The notes beneath the pieces are model-generated. The model made no database searches and was not told the origin of the DNA. It worked only from the letters and a program-made list of their open reading frames with translations. From NCBI RefSeq assembly GCF_000001735.4, contig NC_003071.7, positions 3,465,151 to 3,529,150 on the forward strand: 64,000 nucleotides of DNA. The letters run 5' to 3'. Position 1 is the stretch's first letter. Each line of letters opens with the position of its first letter. Below, one piece after another: positions 11,789 through 24,507 of this stretch. Position numbers and translations under genes: made by a program. This stretch comes from Arabidopsis thaliana. Lineage: Eukaryota > Streptophyta > Magnoliopsida > Brassicales > Brassicaceae.

Positions 11789-12864
11789 GAGAGGGATTTG
11801 ACTTTTTCTGTCAGGCCAATTTCTTTCTAGTGGTAAGTGCTTTCAGCCAGTTCTAGTCCTTTTCTTATACGCTTATTGGCGTTAGCACATTCCTCTTTCT
11901 TATTGGATGGAGTTGTTTTGCCACCTGGAGTTTTAATGGAAGTTTGAGTGCGTCCTAAAAGCCAATGCTTCTGCCTTTTGGAAGTGTCTGCCTATATCTG
12001 TCCTCCCCATTTAATCAGTCTCTGTCCTTACCTTCGACGGTAACCCCTTTATAGTACAGCAGTCCCGTTTCCGGCAGTGCCTTCCCCCCCCCTAGTCTAG
12101 ACCGAGTATCAATAGTTGTAGTTCCTGTCCGTTATGGACCCTTCGTATCTTTCAAATCCAATCAATGTGTGGTGTGTATCCAAGGGCAAATGCAATCTCT
12201 GAATCTGTTACAGCCATTGTAGCACTAGGTGCCTACCCATAAGCAGTAGTTGCCCTTGAATGTGCATCAAATCCTAAGACAAGCCTATCTAATCTCACTT
12301 CTTAGTCTAAAGCACTCAAATCCCTTCTAAGGAGCCAGCCCTTTTTGAATCCCTCTCTTTTCTTCATGCTGTGAAGAAATTTTCCCTATCCCCCTAACTG
12401 GCGAGGCTTCTTCTAAACGAGTGGAGTTCAGTTAGACTGCCCCTTCTTTCTCGTGCTCTCCGTCCAAGCGAGCTAACTCCTGATCTCCTGTTGTAAAGAT
12501 CTCCAGACCAAGGCTATTCTTACCAGTTGACATCCATCCCGTTGCATTCCCAGCGGTTTTAGTTCTATTGGATGGGGTTCTATACGAGCGTTCCATACCG
12601 TCTCTTGGGATCAAACTGAATTAAGTTGGACTCCCTTCAAGAGATAGATTTCTTTCCACGATAATATCTATATTTTCTTAAGAAAGAAGACTAGAATATC
12701 ATTGGGAGTGCACTTAAGCCAATTGGAGTACTAGGCCTTCTGTTCCAGTGACAGTTATAGAAAAAAGCGAAGCCCTCCACTCATAAGTAATAAGTAATTT
12801 CATCCCTTACCAGTCCGTCCTACCAGCTCTTCTGTCTTCCTTTTTAAAAGGAGCTAACGATACG
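11789..12864. other. Mitochondrial spacer without a recognised gene
   Basis: No conserved gene, tRNA or strong repeat is seen. Confidence 0.5.
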
Positions 12865-13182
12865 ATGTTCAAGCTTTGCCAGAAGCCTTTTGCAGAGAGA
12901 AAGTTCGAAGATCAGGATCAGGATTGGATTGAAAATAAATCTCCTCAGCATTCAATTCAAGTGGGTCTATCGATACAAGTGGTAAGACCGATAATTCAGC
13001 ATCCAAGACCTGGCCGATGTCTACTTCAAATTCAAGTGCCACTTATCTTAACACAACTCGGGCTAATCGACTCCCAGCCTATCCCGACCTGGTCCTTTCG
13101 AACCAGTCTTTATAAACCTGGTGAAAGCAATCAAGCAGGACTTACCTGCTGGGAGCCCCCTTCCTTCTATTCCGAAACCTAG
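12865..13182 (+). CDS. Hypothetical mitochondrial ORF, 105 codons
   Basis: An open frame starting MFKLCQKPFAERKFEDQDQD. It has no membrane segment and no family I recognise. The middle (SIQVGLSIQVVRPIIQHP, LQIQVPLILTQLGLIDSQP) repeats Ile-Gln-Val style words. It may be one of the Arabidopsis mitochondrial orf105 entries, but I cannot confirm this without a search. Confidence 0.25.
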   Translation: MFKLCQKPFAERKFEDQDQDWIENKSPQHSIQVGLSIQVVRPIIQHPRPGRCLLQIQVPLILTQLGLIDSQPIPTWSFRTSLYKPGESNQAGLTCWEPPSFYSET

Positions 13183-14526
13183 AAGTTTTTTTTTCCAGCT
13201 CTTGAGCTGATTGAATGATTTTTGTTCACTGCTAAGCTAATCCTTCTGTCCTACTTTACTCTATTATGAGACCTCACCCTAGGCTAGGGAGCTGGTTTAA
13301 GCCATGCCCTTATTTGACTCCCAAGACCGGATACATAGCTCTTCTGAGCGGGTCAAATTCAAATACAATGAGTGCTTAGGGAAAGTAAGAAAGAAAGACA
13401 TAAAGCGGAATCCGGTAATCCTACTGCTACTAAGACTACTCCGTCTTAGGGCTAGGAGTTCAAGCGCGGCGTAACGGGGGTTGTCAGCGTAACAGCTGGT
13501 GCTCTAATCTGAGCTGAGAAATAGGAACTGCACTTCGACTTGATTTATTTATTTACTATATTCCCCCCTCTCTAACCCAAGTCCTAGAAGTGAATGAGGA
13601 ATGAAAGAACTTCTGCTTCCGCAATGAGACGCTAAAGTCCTTAAATCAAGGAAATCACAATGCTTCTCTTATTCAGTAGTTCAATCTTACTTTCTTACCC
13701 CGCCGGGGAAGCGTTGAATGAATGTGTAATGATGTCCATCAGGGGAGATCTTGACCGATGGCCGCGCGATGTCCGAGTTCCTTCGAATGCTTTTTCCAAG
13801 CCCCTTCTTGCGCTTTACGAAATTCGTTGTTAAGGCCAGTCCTTCTCTCACCTTCACAGAAGAAAAGAGATTCTTCTGAATGGTTGATATATTCATTCCA
13901 GAGGAGATGCCGGTGAAGACTACCAGCCAATGATGGACCTGGGCTTACTACCGCCAAGTAGCCTATTAAGTCTCAAATTGAGTACTAAAGTCAAACTACT
14001 TGTCCTCCCCAAAAGAGCAGCTGAAAGAAACCCATGGCAAAGCAACATACCCGTTTAAGCATAGTCGCTCGTCTAACGTTTCGGGACAAGAGGAGAGGAA
14101 CGCCTTTGAGATCAGGATGTTCTACCGCTTTTCCTAGGGAAGGTATATACTACTGATAGTATTCCGCTTTGTGAAAGTGCCATAAAAGCTCTCTTCGCGT
14201 CAACGACATCCATCTAACCATCTAACGAGATATGCTTCGGGTAAGATTCCCTGATCTGAAATTTCGTTAGTGAGCTGGTTCGGTCTATCCCTTCACTTAA
14301 CCTAAAGCGTACATTCGATAGGGAACTTTGATTATCAAATGGGTTGGTTTATTAGCGCACTCACGCCAAGTGCTACCGGCTCATCCTGGTGAGGCATCCC
14401 AAGCCCCTGTAATATTTCGCTTTTTTCGTCCTCTCGCTTTGTCCATTCCTTGATCTACGAAAGGTATTCAGTATTAGGATCAGAGGCCTATGGGATTTCA
14501 GTAGCCTTTAATCAATTACAAACTCA
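13183..14526. other. Mitochondrial spacer
   Basis: No recognised gene. Two overlapping minus-strand ORFs at 13,687-13,957 (69 and 72 codons) match no family I know. Confidence 0.45.
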
Positions 14527-15570
14527 TCACTCTTCTTGAAGGTTAACTTCACATCTTGTGTGTGTTCCCTTGATGTATCTTAAGACCCATTTCACAGCCT
14601 GCCAATGACTCCTCAATGGCTTACTCATATATCTGCTAATCACTCCTACTGGATAAGGGTAATCTGGTCTTGTACCAATCATTGCGTACATCACACTTCC
14701 AACAGCACTTGAATATGGGAGTGATTTCATATAGTCCATTTGTTCCTGCAGTTCTTCTTCTGTAGCTGTTTGGAATCTGAAGTGAACTCCCAAAGGAGGT
14801 AGGAAAGGTTTGGCACAACGCTCATAGGACTATCGGTGTGCGGAGTTCATCTCTTGGTTAGCAAGGAAAGATTCTTCAACCAGACATCTCCCATTTAATC
14901 GGAACAGAAGTAAGAAATCTAATATCAGTACGGACCAGGGGAAAGGTGTTACAATTGTAGCATCAAGTGCACTCAATCCGGTTGTTAGTATTTGTTAGGT
15001 CTTCCGTGTTAGGTCATCTATAAGACTTAGAAAATACTGACACTTTCAAAAAGATAATGGGACTGAAGGTGCTCCCCATAAATCTGAATGCACATAATCC
15101 AGAGGATTCTTAGTAGTGTGCTGGCCCGTAGAGAAATTCACTCTATGTGTCTTTCCATAGATGCAATCTTCACAAAATTTGAGACTTGAAACCTTGCTGC
15201 TATCTAGGAAACCTTTCTTGACCAGTAACTCCATTCCTCTTTGGCTCATATGTGCAAGCCTACTGTGCCAAAGCCTTGTCTCATCCTTAGCTGTTTCTGC
15301 AAGGTTAGACTCTCCTGTTTCAACAGAGCCTTGAAGAATGTAAAGTGAATCATGTCTGTTCCCTTTCAGTATTGTTCTGCATCCTTTAAGAACCTTCAGA
15401 ACTCCTTCACTACAACTTGCTTCAACGGGCCGGGGCCTTTCCCATTCTTTCGAAGTTGCTAGCATTCTCTCTCCTTTGCGCATGTGTGGGAATAAATTGA
15501 CTCCATCTGTCTCTGAGAATGGGGGAAGGCCACACTTTGTTCTCTTCTCTCTCTCTAGTCCAATGTCCAA
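14527..15570 (-). mobile_element. Ty1/copia retrotransposon fossil (integrase and RT/RNase H pieces)
   Basis: Two blocks on the minus strand come from a copia-type polyprotein. The upstream block (about 15,046-15,570) has the GAG-pre-integrase pattern, with RLWHSRLAHMSQRGM, a CEDCIYGK zinc-type segment and DYVHSDLWGAP at the integrase start. The downstream block (about 14,527-14,793) has the reverse transcriptase/RNase H linker with YSSAVGSVMYAM, TRPDYPYPVG and HWQAVKWVLRYIKGT. Their order fits copia (integrase before RT). No LTRs are seen and the element is clearly broken, with several breaks and large parts missing. Copia fragments are established residents of the Arabidopsis mitochondrial genome. 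Confidence 0.88.
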
Positions 15571-16018
15571 TTAAACCTAACCGATCAACCCTTTCAGTGG
15601 TCCAATACGCGCGCTGTAGGGCGCTGACACTTGGGTCAACGATGATTGTACCTAAAATGAGAAGAGAGGAGATAAAGAAAGAGAGCGTATTGAAACTCTT
15701 AGGTGAGGAATTTGGAAGTACTTTAAGGCTTGACGGAGAAGAGAGAGATGAGAGGGAAGGATAGCAGTTACCGAGTAGGAGTAGTTGATCCTCACATCAA
15801 AATATGTTTATAAGAAAGTTTCCTCATTCAAGTGAGAAATAGGATAAACCACCGCCCAAAGTTGCTTAGCCAAGAGTAGTCCTATATGGGCTCGCGAAGC
15901 CGGTCTCCGGTGGGAAAGATCCTATCTAACTATTTGGGAGAACTTCTCTTCTTTTCTTTGATTGTGCTTTGCTTAACACAATCGAAGTGGGATCATCGTG
16001 GAGAAAAATATCTTGCGG
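15571..16018. other. Spacer between retroelement fossils
   Basis: No gene is recognised. ORFs of 81 and 87 codons on the plus strand are unremarkable. Confidence 0.4.
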
Positions 16019-16885
16019 TCAGTCTTTCCATATCTTCTTCTTTAGCTCATTCGCAACAGTTTCCTCCATTCCTGCGATTTCCTCAGGATTCCTCGCTTGT
16101 TGTGATAGCAATCTATAACCGCTCTGTACCGTGTACATGCCACTCTTAGTGTAAGCCCACACATTATCATCCATAAGATTTGCCCCTGGTATCATCGAGA
16201 TGATAAATGCCACATTCTGTGGAGGAAAAATATTATGCAACATATCCAGTTTCCACGACTGCCTATTCATGTCGTACAAGTCAGACGAAGATTAAGGTCA
16301 ATAGATAGGTTTCAATTCAGTGGAGGTAGAGGTGTCTCATCCATTATCCATCTGTCTAACCAAACCTTCGTGTGTATACCGTCTCCAATCGTCCTTAGGA
16401 GCCCGCGAGAGAGGAGTTCTCTGCCATGAATGATACTTCTCCAAGCATATGAAGGTCTTGTCCCAACACTACACTCCATCATTGAGCTATGTGGGAAATA
16501 TCGGCTACGGAGAAGTCGAGATAGTAGCGTATGTGGTTGGTGTATAATCCGGAAAGATTGTTTTGCAAGAAGAGCTTGGTTAAACCAACCTAAATCCCGA
16601 AAACCCAAACCACCATCATCTTCTTTAGATTTGCATAATTTCTGCCAAGCTACCCATGAGATCTTCCTTTTGTTTTCGCAAGAACTCCACCAAAATTCCG
16701 TCATCGCACTTGTTAACTTCTTGCATAGCAGCTTTGAAAGCCGGAAGCACGACATCGCATACACCGGTAAGGCCATTGCTATAGATTTCAGCAGCACCTC
16801 CTTTCCCCCCTGAGATCAAAATTTTGCAAACCAACCATTAAGGCGGGATTGAAGCTTGTCCCGAATGAAGGCTAACAACTTCTTA
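16019..16885 (-). mobile_element. LINE (L1-type) reverse transcriptase 3' fragment
   Basis: The minus strand encodes the end of a plant L1-type ORF2. It begins with FIRDKLQSRLNGWFAKF and GGKEVLLKSIAMALPVYAMSCF, continues with KISWVAWQKLCKSKEDDGGLGFRDL-type sequence, FNQALLAKQSFRI and the IGDGIHTKVWLDRWI segment, and ends in a zinc-binding RT-associated region (DDNVWAYTKSGMYTVQSGY). A TGA interrupts the frame before SQGGK, and a further interruption lies between about 16,280 and 16,311. The 5' part with the catalytic RT core is absent. It is a dead fragment of nuclear origin inside mitochondrial DNA. Confidence 0.88.
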
Positions 16886-18774
16886 TTTTATCTACAACAG
16901 CAGAATCGCAGCAATAATCAACAGATAGAAAGAAATAGATTAGAGGAGAGGGTAAGGGTGGATAGGGTATGGACAGCCGTAGAACTCGCGAAGCATGCAT
17001 TAGAAGCAGATCCTACTAGGGTTTGTTAACCTACTCGGCGGGGTAGGAGATAGATATGTTCCTCGTAGGGATGACCTAGTCGAAGGAAAGAAGATGTTCC
17101 CAAAGAGATGTTGAGGAAGGATAGCAGTATACATAATCTTAATGCAATCAAACGGTTATCCTCCTTTTTATAGGTATCCAAACTCGGAAGATGTTATGAG
17201 ACTGAGCCGGCTACCGTACTTCGTGCTGGAACAGGGGTGACTCCTAACAATGGATCCACCACAGTAGGGGTTATATCACAACTTATTACCATCCGGACAA
17301 AGAAAAGGAATAGTAGTGAAATGACAGGAACGACAGCTTTCACTGCTACGGCTATTGGCTTTAGCTATACTATGGCATTCCCTGTAGTTCTTGGAGTCAC
17401 TCAAACTCGAACTCCTGTTACAGCTCGGCTATAGACTACGCCTCTATTAATCCTTTGTTCGTGATCACTCCCAGCAATCACTTCACTGGCTAACAGTTAG
17501 TTAGAAAGTGTTCCGGCTAAGGCCTATAGAACTCATTTCACTCCGGTTATAGCTGAAAGTGGCTTTGTTCTTATCGTTCAGTGGTCACTCTTTATAGGTA
17601 AGTAAAGAAGGGATTCTATTATATTCCGATACTGCTACGAGCTGTCTTAACTCCACTTACTTCTAGGCCATTAGCTCAGTAAGCTCAGTAACTCCATTCT
17701 CTAATGCCAGCCTTACCTCAATTCCCTTCTTAGCCTCAACAGCTAAAGCATCCCTTTCTACAGCTCCTGAAACAGTCGAAGAACCACAGGCCTAAGTAAG
17801 TGTTGTGTTCAACCTTTCTATAAGTAATATGGGTTGGCTGGTTGGAAGGACAGCTTTATGTCGTAAGTAAATAGTCGTCAACTATCGAGAACCTGTCTGA
17901 AGTGTTATTCCAGCGCTTCCTAGTCTTTACATAGTCTTTTTCCCTATAATCAAGAAACGTCTCTCAAGTCGTGTTCCAACCAGATGACTCCATCTCTCTC
18001 TTGGACTGTTTCCTTCATCCTCAGAATAGGTGTCTGAGGGTCTTCATCTCCGCTGGAATCTTTACTTGCAATTTGATCAAGTCAGCTATCCAAAATGAGT
18101 TTTCATTCAAGAACCACTTTACTTTGAGCTCGTAGCGGAAAGAGCAGATTAACTTTCAGTTTCTCATATGGAGTCCCATATGCTTAGCCATCAGCTGAGA
18201 AAGATTGATACCAAGTCGGAGCATATCCCGTTCGAGGGTCCACCTATTCGGGAGCCAGTACGAGGGTCAATTCCAGTTTCGGATACCTGCGCCTATTGCA
18301 TATTTAGTATTTGCAGTTCACCCCGCTGTTAGATAGGCAGAGTAAGCATAGGCTGTGGTATAAATCTTTTGAGTTTGAAGATATTTTATCGACCGGAGCA
18401 AGATCCATTCATAAGGGTTTGGAGATTTCTCAATCTAAAAAATCAAATACGATTCAACAGCGGGAGAGATCAGCATTGATAGGACATGGAGATGTGGGCT
18501 CAGAAGGGAGTGGAATAGAGTCATTTGATAGCTTAGATGCCGCCACTAGAGAGAGGTTCACTTGCTTACCTTGCCGGGTCACCAGGAGAGGTTGTGCAGA
18601 ACAAGACCAATAACCCGATCTCTGCTAAGGAGCAATACGGATCGGATAAGAGAGGATCCATCTTCTCGGGGGAGTCTAAAAGAAGACCACCACTTCCATA
18701 CGGAAAAGTGTAGACGATGATCCGGGACTTTTCGATCTTTTTTCTGTTACCTAACTCTTCAATCACTCTTTCTT
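16886..18774. other. Mitochondrial spacer without a recognised gene
   Basis: Only short unremarkable ORFs (65, 100 and 66 codons) are seen. I see no tRNA or conserved motif. Confidence 0.5.
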
Positions 18775-18845
18775 AGGCGGGGACAGGATTCGAACCTGCA
18801 GTCTTCAGGTCATGAGCCTGATGAGTTTTCTTCCTCTACCCAGCG
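18775..18845 (-). pseudogene. trnfM: trnfM(CAU)-like tRNA pseudogene
   Basis: On the minus strand the anticodon arm (atcaggCTCATgacctgaa region), the T arm (tgcaggttcgaatcctgtc) and the 3' acceptor (ccccgcc) are those of plant mitochondrial initiator tRNA. The D loop is shortened by about three bases and lacks the conserved GG, and the 5' acceptor reads gctggg where gcgggg would pair. The mispair and damaged D loop suggest a non-functional or partial copy. True trnfM copies exist elsewhere in the mitochondrial genome. Confidence 0.75.
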
Positions 18846-21046
18846 TCTTCCCCTTCTCTTTCTTTCACAATTCCCACCTAGGTCCCCCGCTTTGTTAGCT
18901 TGGCCGGGATAGAAGCTGCGCTTAGTAAGCGCCCCTTGTCTTGTATAGGTTGGAGCTATGAAGCTTAGCCTTCTTATTAGAAAAAGGTATGAAATGACTC
19001 GACTAAAAGAGGAACTTTCCTTTGTGAACATTTACTTGCCTTTGCCTTTCCTTCCCGCCTTAAGAAAAAGAAAGCCCGGATCCGGATAAGCAGCTATCGG
19101 CTTCATGCCATCTTCATTCATTTGTCCAATTCCGGGCACTGTAAGAACCTATTCTCTGATTCAATCAAATATCCCAAACCAAAGGCCTATGAAAGCCCGC
19201 TCAATAGCAAGAAGGCTTTTTCAACGATTTTCATGCTTCCTTCCTCGATTGATGAGGCCGTCGGGGTGCCTTTTGTGCTTTGCTTGCCTGTTAGTTTTGC
19301 GTATCAGTTACTAGCTTTCCTTCCCTAGCTTGAAGTTCAGTTCTTCCTTTCCTTGGGTCATTAGTGGCATTAGTTTGAAAATGAATATCAGATCATCTGT
19401 CCAAATTGATGGAGGAAGATTCTTTCACAGCGCATTCAATTCCTAACTATTGTGACGTAGCCCGATGTAGTGTGAATCGACCTTTCTTCTTCTTTTTTCT
19501 GGAGAGCTTCAATTTAGCTGTCATCCACGGAGAAGCTTCTTGGCTCTAGCCTCATGTCTCATATTCTTTCATATTCTTTCTCGTTGGATATGGTATCAAC
19601 TTCAAGACTGCAGACATGAACTCAAGATCCCACCAATCCCTTCTTCTTGTTATATGCGACGACCTACCGAAGACAAGAGATGATTAGCTCCTTTCTTATT
19701 GGATTGGAGAAGATGGCTCGCTCACTTCCTTTGTGCACCTCCCGCTATCGATCTCATTTCTTCCCTTCTAAAAGAAACTGAAGAAAGAAGTAGAGTCGCC
19801 TAGGAAGTAAAGAAAGTTGTGTTGGTTCTTTCCCTGGTTCCTTGTTCCCCTGTTGCCCTAAGAGAAAGGCTGTTGTGATTCTACGGTTTAGAGCATTTCC
19901 AAGATAGGCATTGTTAGCCTTGCGCTTGAACCTACAAGGAGGAAGAGATAGCAAAGTCTTATCTTATAGGGGGCCTCGAAATCAGAATAAGTTGAGGGGA
20001 GGGAATTCAATGAATCTGAAGCATCAGATAGCAACACCACAGGATAATCCATTCCTACTTTAGAAAAAGGGAAGGCGTGAGGGTAAGGTAAAGTAGAATA
20101 CTACTCAAAAAGCTGGTAAAAGACCTTGGTTGATCGGGTATCGAAGGAATCCCTTTAGTTTGAAACTAATACCCCCTTGGAAATTGATTTGATCTGGCTA
20201 CGTATCTCACTTCCTCAGCAACCGGTAAAAAGTAGATTCATCAAGATAGGAAGGAAAGACGCAGTGCTCCTGTGGTGAAACTGCAGGATAAAGATAGGAA
20301 AAGTGGTGCTTGTCTTGAAGGTGAGGAAGGGAAGAGGAAGTGAATTTGCTTTGGGTGTGGGTTAAGCTCTTCCTTATCTTAGGACGAATCAGCAGAGAAG
20401 GGCCTTCGCTTCGAACTCGGATGTTTAGGAAGAAAGCTGTCCACTTGAAGCTGAAACCTTAGACTTCCTCTCGGGCTATCTATGAATTAGAAAGCTAACC
20501 CTTAGATCCGGGAAGAGGGAACTGGCAGTAAGGGTATTACACTTCAAGAAAAGTGGAACTCACTCGAATAGAGAGAGTCTAGGCTCACTCACAGACCCAG
20601 CTGTCTTTGCTTTGTTCACAACGTCAGCCCGCAAGAACTCACCCTCGTGTGAAAGATAGCAAGATGTGGTTGATGGAAGTAGGTATGTGTCATAAGTTCA
20701 GGCACAGTGTCTTCTAGGAAGAAACTTTGTGTAAGGATCTTTTACAGTAAAGCAAGGTATTGATCAAAGTGACAGTGGTGAGGGTAACCTTGTGAAAAAA
20801 AAAATGGTTAGGTGTGCCCTTTCCTATGGTGTCTCTTCTGTGTTAGCTAGTATAAGTCTTAGTGCTTTTGTTTTAGTAAGGTCAATAGGAGTTAGCTGGT
20901 AGGGCAATCTCTCGTGCAATCAGAATAATCCTTGAACCTTCCACCCGGAGTTTCTTCTTTCTTCAAAGCTTTGGATTGAAAACCTTTGCTTAGCCTTATA
21001 AAGTAGCCAATTTTCCAACTATAATTAGAATGAATGTGAAAAGAAG
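18846..21046. other. Mitochondrial spacer without a recognised gene
   Basis: No gene is recognised. Two overlapping plus-strand frames near 19,105-19,328 and a minus-strand frame at 19,754-19,954 are short and lack family features. Confidence 0.45.
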
Positions 21047-21364
21047 ATGAAAGAATCGTGTGATACTATAGCTAGCTACGATCCCCTACAAGAGGAATCA
21101 CTCTACTTACCCCTTTGGCGGGCTTCGAGGACCCTACTGACTAATTCTTTATGCATGGATGCAGGAAGAGCCTACGAGTTCATTTGTAACAATATGAAAG
21201 AAGAACCTTGCGTGCCCGATCATGATATAGGTACAGCTTCCAGCCAGAAAGGTGATTGTGCTAGAAAGATGGCAGTGAAGATCATGGATAAAGAGCTAGT
21301 CAAGCAGCATCCTGATGATATCCACGTACCAACTACTGGCACTGCTAGTGCTTTTGTGGATTAA
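21047..21364 (+). CDS. Hypothetical mitochondrial ORF, 105 codons
   Basis: An open frame starting MKESCDTIASYDPLQEESLYLPL and ending TGTASAFVD. Its composition is protein-like and soluble, with charged stretches (KMAVKIMDKELVKQHPDD). I recognise no domain. It may correspond to an annotated Arabidopsis mitochondrial orf105, but this is a guess from length only. No promoter motif is visible nearby. Confidence 0.3.
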   Translation: MKESCDTIASYDPLQEESLYLPLWRASRTLLTNSLCMDAGRAYEFICNNMKEEPCVPDHDIGTASSQKGDCARKMAVKIMDKELVKQHPDDIHVPTTGTASAFVD

Positions 21365-24338
21365 CCTACTTCCCAGGGCCGGCGGTCAGAGAAGAAAAGA
21401 TCTCTATGAAAGCAGGAGACGGGAAATAGGCTCGCTCGATTCGATGGTTTAGAGTCCCGTATCATATGGCATGCTTTCCTTAGAATCCATAGACAAAGGG
21501 CGTACGGTACCCTACGAAATCGGCAGATGATTGCTTTGATTGGCCTGCTGTATCAGTTTATTCGACTACTTCCTCCATACCGTAGTGGACTTCCTTCCTA
21601 GATAGATGTAGGAGCAGCGGAAAGGGCTGCTTTAGAAGCTTCAATAGTTCCCTCATCAACGGATGGTTTAGCCGCCAGGTGATAGGGATGTCAAATAGAA
21701 AAGGCAAGCAGGCGTAGAAGGCCACGTTCGATAGCTGAAAAGTCAAGCTGCGGTAGAGGGTGTAAACTAAATAGTTACAGCTGGGCTTGGCAATTATCTA
21801 GCCGAAGTGGAAGGTTAAACGGGATAAAATCCTGGTCATTCTATAGTTGCAGGATCGGTAAATGAAGCCGGAAAGAGTATCTAGAGATAAAAGTCCAGGC
21901 GTCGAAGCCAATTAAACACTTGGACAAGATAGTGAAGGGTCTGGGGAGAAGTAAATTCTAGAGTTCATTACTCGGATGGGGACTACAGTAAAGAAATCTA
22001 TTCTAGAGGACTAAATGTCAACAAACTTTAGCGAGAGTACCAAGATCGGACTCAACTTCCTATTCCAAAGGCAACTTTACTAGCGTGGTTATGAATCAAC
22101 TTACAATTCTTGTACAGGAGGAACTGTTAATGAAAGACAACTATAGTAGTAATAGCTGTGAATTCCACTTCTGAGTTAGAGTTCAATCCTTTCCATCTGA
22201 AAGTACGTACTTCTTATAGCTTGAGAAGAGGAAGGATGCATTCGTCAGCATAGGAAGGCCCAATCAAATACCCCATCATAGTATAAGTTTTCCCTCTTGA
22301 TTGACTTGAACAAAAGGAAAGAAAGAAAGATGCACAAACGAAACAGGAAACTACGAAGGTCTCAGGAGCAATATCAACTACCTAGACCGACCTGCTATAA
22401 GAATTCCATAAAGACCTTGCGAAGATACTGTACTGAATGACTGGATCGTACTAGATAGATAGTCTTAGATAGACTTGAATACGCAATTCCTGCCAATCTC
22501 GCACTTGACACGCAATAAACAGCAGTCTATCTTCACAGAGAAGGATGGCAAGGGGTGAAAGGCTTAGACCTTATCTGCTCTAGGCTAGTTTCATTCTATT
22601 CTTGTTCAGCATATTTAGTTTCAAAAGATAGAGGTCCGGAGGCATTAATTAGTTGATGAGGAGAAAGGCCAGCCACGAAACACTCACCCAATCAACCTTC
22701 AAAGGCAAGTAAGGACTCTCTCAAACTGAAAATTGCTGTTCACATTGCAAGATCTGTCTCAAGATGTTTTGAAAATGAGAAACAGCAGCAGAATAAATAG
22801 TATACTTTATCGAGAAAAGGGAGGAAGTATCTTCTTTCTCTGACGTAGACGGGCATTCCTATCGAGATTACTTCCTTAGGACCGGGAGGTCGAAGAATCT
22901 ATATGCTACCTTACTTTCAGGATGGCTTTACGAAAGATTCCATTTAGCTGAAGTAGGACGAAGCGGTATGAGATAAGAGGTCTCAACGAGCCTTCAGCAT
23001 CTGAAACGGGAGCTTTAACCTGCATATCATACGGGAGTCTTAGTGGAGAGCGTTCTCTGGTTATCATCCCTAGTTAAATTTGAAGTGACGGAGGAACCCC
23101 TATTCGATAAAGAAGGGAACGGTGCAAATAAAGCTATTTCGAGTCCTCTATCAACAACCAACCAAACCACCCGCTTGTCGGGCTTAAAGCGAAACTGAGC
23201 TTCTCACTAACAAAATCAATCGTAAGCTTCATGTCCGAGACTCGGAAAGAGTGGCGTTAAAGAGGGCGTCAGAGCCTCTCGAAGTCTCCGATCTCACAGA
23301 TGGTTAGGCTGCAATTCCTTCGCTTGTGAAGAAGCTTGGATAGTTCTCCTTACTCGGACATTCTATTCATTCGACCACCGCCCATGCTTAAAGATTGAAG
23401 TTTTGTTTTGACTCTGTAAAAAAAAAGAACGTTGTAACGTCGGTTAACGCAGCCTCACAGGCAGCCTGAGAAGTTTTTGACCCCTTTACCTATCTTGGGT
23501 GAGCTACATCCATACATAGTCTAAGCCTCTGATTGACAGTACTAGATACGGAATCTTAGTCCCAAGAGTTCTGCGGAAGCGGGCTAAAGGCAATAGTTCG
23601 CTAGGGTGGTTATCCCAATTCTTTGATAAGATCGCTACCGAACGCCCCCAAAAGCCTAGTCTTTAGAAGGAACGAACGGATTTCTTTGTTTGTTCGTGCA
23701 ATGAAGAATCTTATCTAAAGAAGGTAATACGGAAAGAAAAAAACTCAACCTGATGCTACTGGAATAGAGAAGCAAGCAAAGTGGGTCGGGCTGGCCAATT
23801 GAAAAAAGCGGTATTTCTTCCGCGAAGACTAACTAACGGGGCGCACTCAATTTCTACCTTCCCCGAGCTTACCACCACCCGTGGTACAATAGAATGAAAA
23901 CAGAGTAATGACCAAGGGAATTTCTATTAACCAACGGGAGATCCTCCTTTTCTCGCTAATCTAGGTCTCAGGGTTCCCCAGCACAGACTTCTTGTTAGTT
24001 TAAACTAGTAAAATGGGAGTGAAGCTATGCTGTTAAACAAGACAAACCAATCGCAGATGTACTATCATGCGAGGAAGGCCCCCCATTATTGTTGAAAAAG
24101 GACTATTCCTAACACGTCTTTCGTCTAATCGGGAGAAAAAAGGAAAAAGGCGTTATTGCTGTGCTTCCCTTCCCTTTACAGGCAAGCTTTAACTTCCCTT
24201 CGGGGAAAGGGAAAGACCTTGAAAACTCTTTCCGTATAGGCCAGAAAACAGCTTGCTTAGAGAAAGACTGACTCTCCTACGGACCTGGTGGACCTTACAC
24301 AGTCGAGTTATTGCATCCCTCTCACAAACTATCAATTT
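21365..24338. other. Long mitochondrial spacer without a recognised gene
   Basis: About 3 kb with frequent stops in all frames, no tRNA fold and no conserved protein motif visible. Confidence 0.5.
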
Positions 24339-24347
24339 CATAAGAGA
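24339..24347 (+). promoter_or_regulatory. Mitochondrial CATAAGAGA promoter motif
   Basis: This is an exact CATAAGAGA, the consensus nonanucleotide of dicot mitochondrial promoters, in an AT-rich context. The surrounding block (aaactatcaatttcataagagaagaaa) is nearly the same as the block at 36,994-37,019 in front of atp6. It lies about 80 bases upstream of the tRNA-like gene at 24,429. Confidence 0.7.
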
Positions 24348-24428
24348 AGAAAGATCGTTTTTAGAAAAGAAAGAACGTTTTGATTCGAGGCGGATCCCTT
24401 TTTTCTTTGCCTTTACGAGTTGAAAAGA

Positions 24429-24507
24429 AAGTGGTAACAGGTAGTAGCTCTGGTAGAGTGCAGGACTGTAAATCCTTCTGTGAGCGGTTCGAATCCGCAA
24501 TCACTTA
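24429..24507 (+). tRNA. trnY(GUA)-like tRNA on a trnF-type body, diverged
   Basis: A seven-pair acceptor stem (aagtggt with atcactt, one G-T pair), an anticodon arm with loop ctGTAaa between aggA and tcct, and a T arm with ttcgaat are visible. The sequence resembles the tRNA at 29,626-29,700. About eight extra bases lie between the acceptor and the D stem, so the D arm does not fold in the standard way. It is either a diverged second copy or a tRNA pseudogene. A promoter motif precedes it. Confidence 0.6.
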
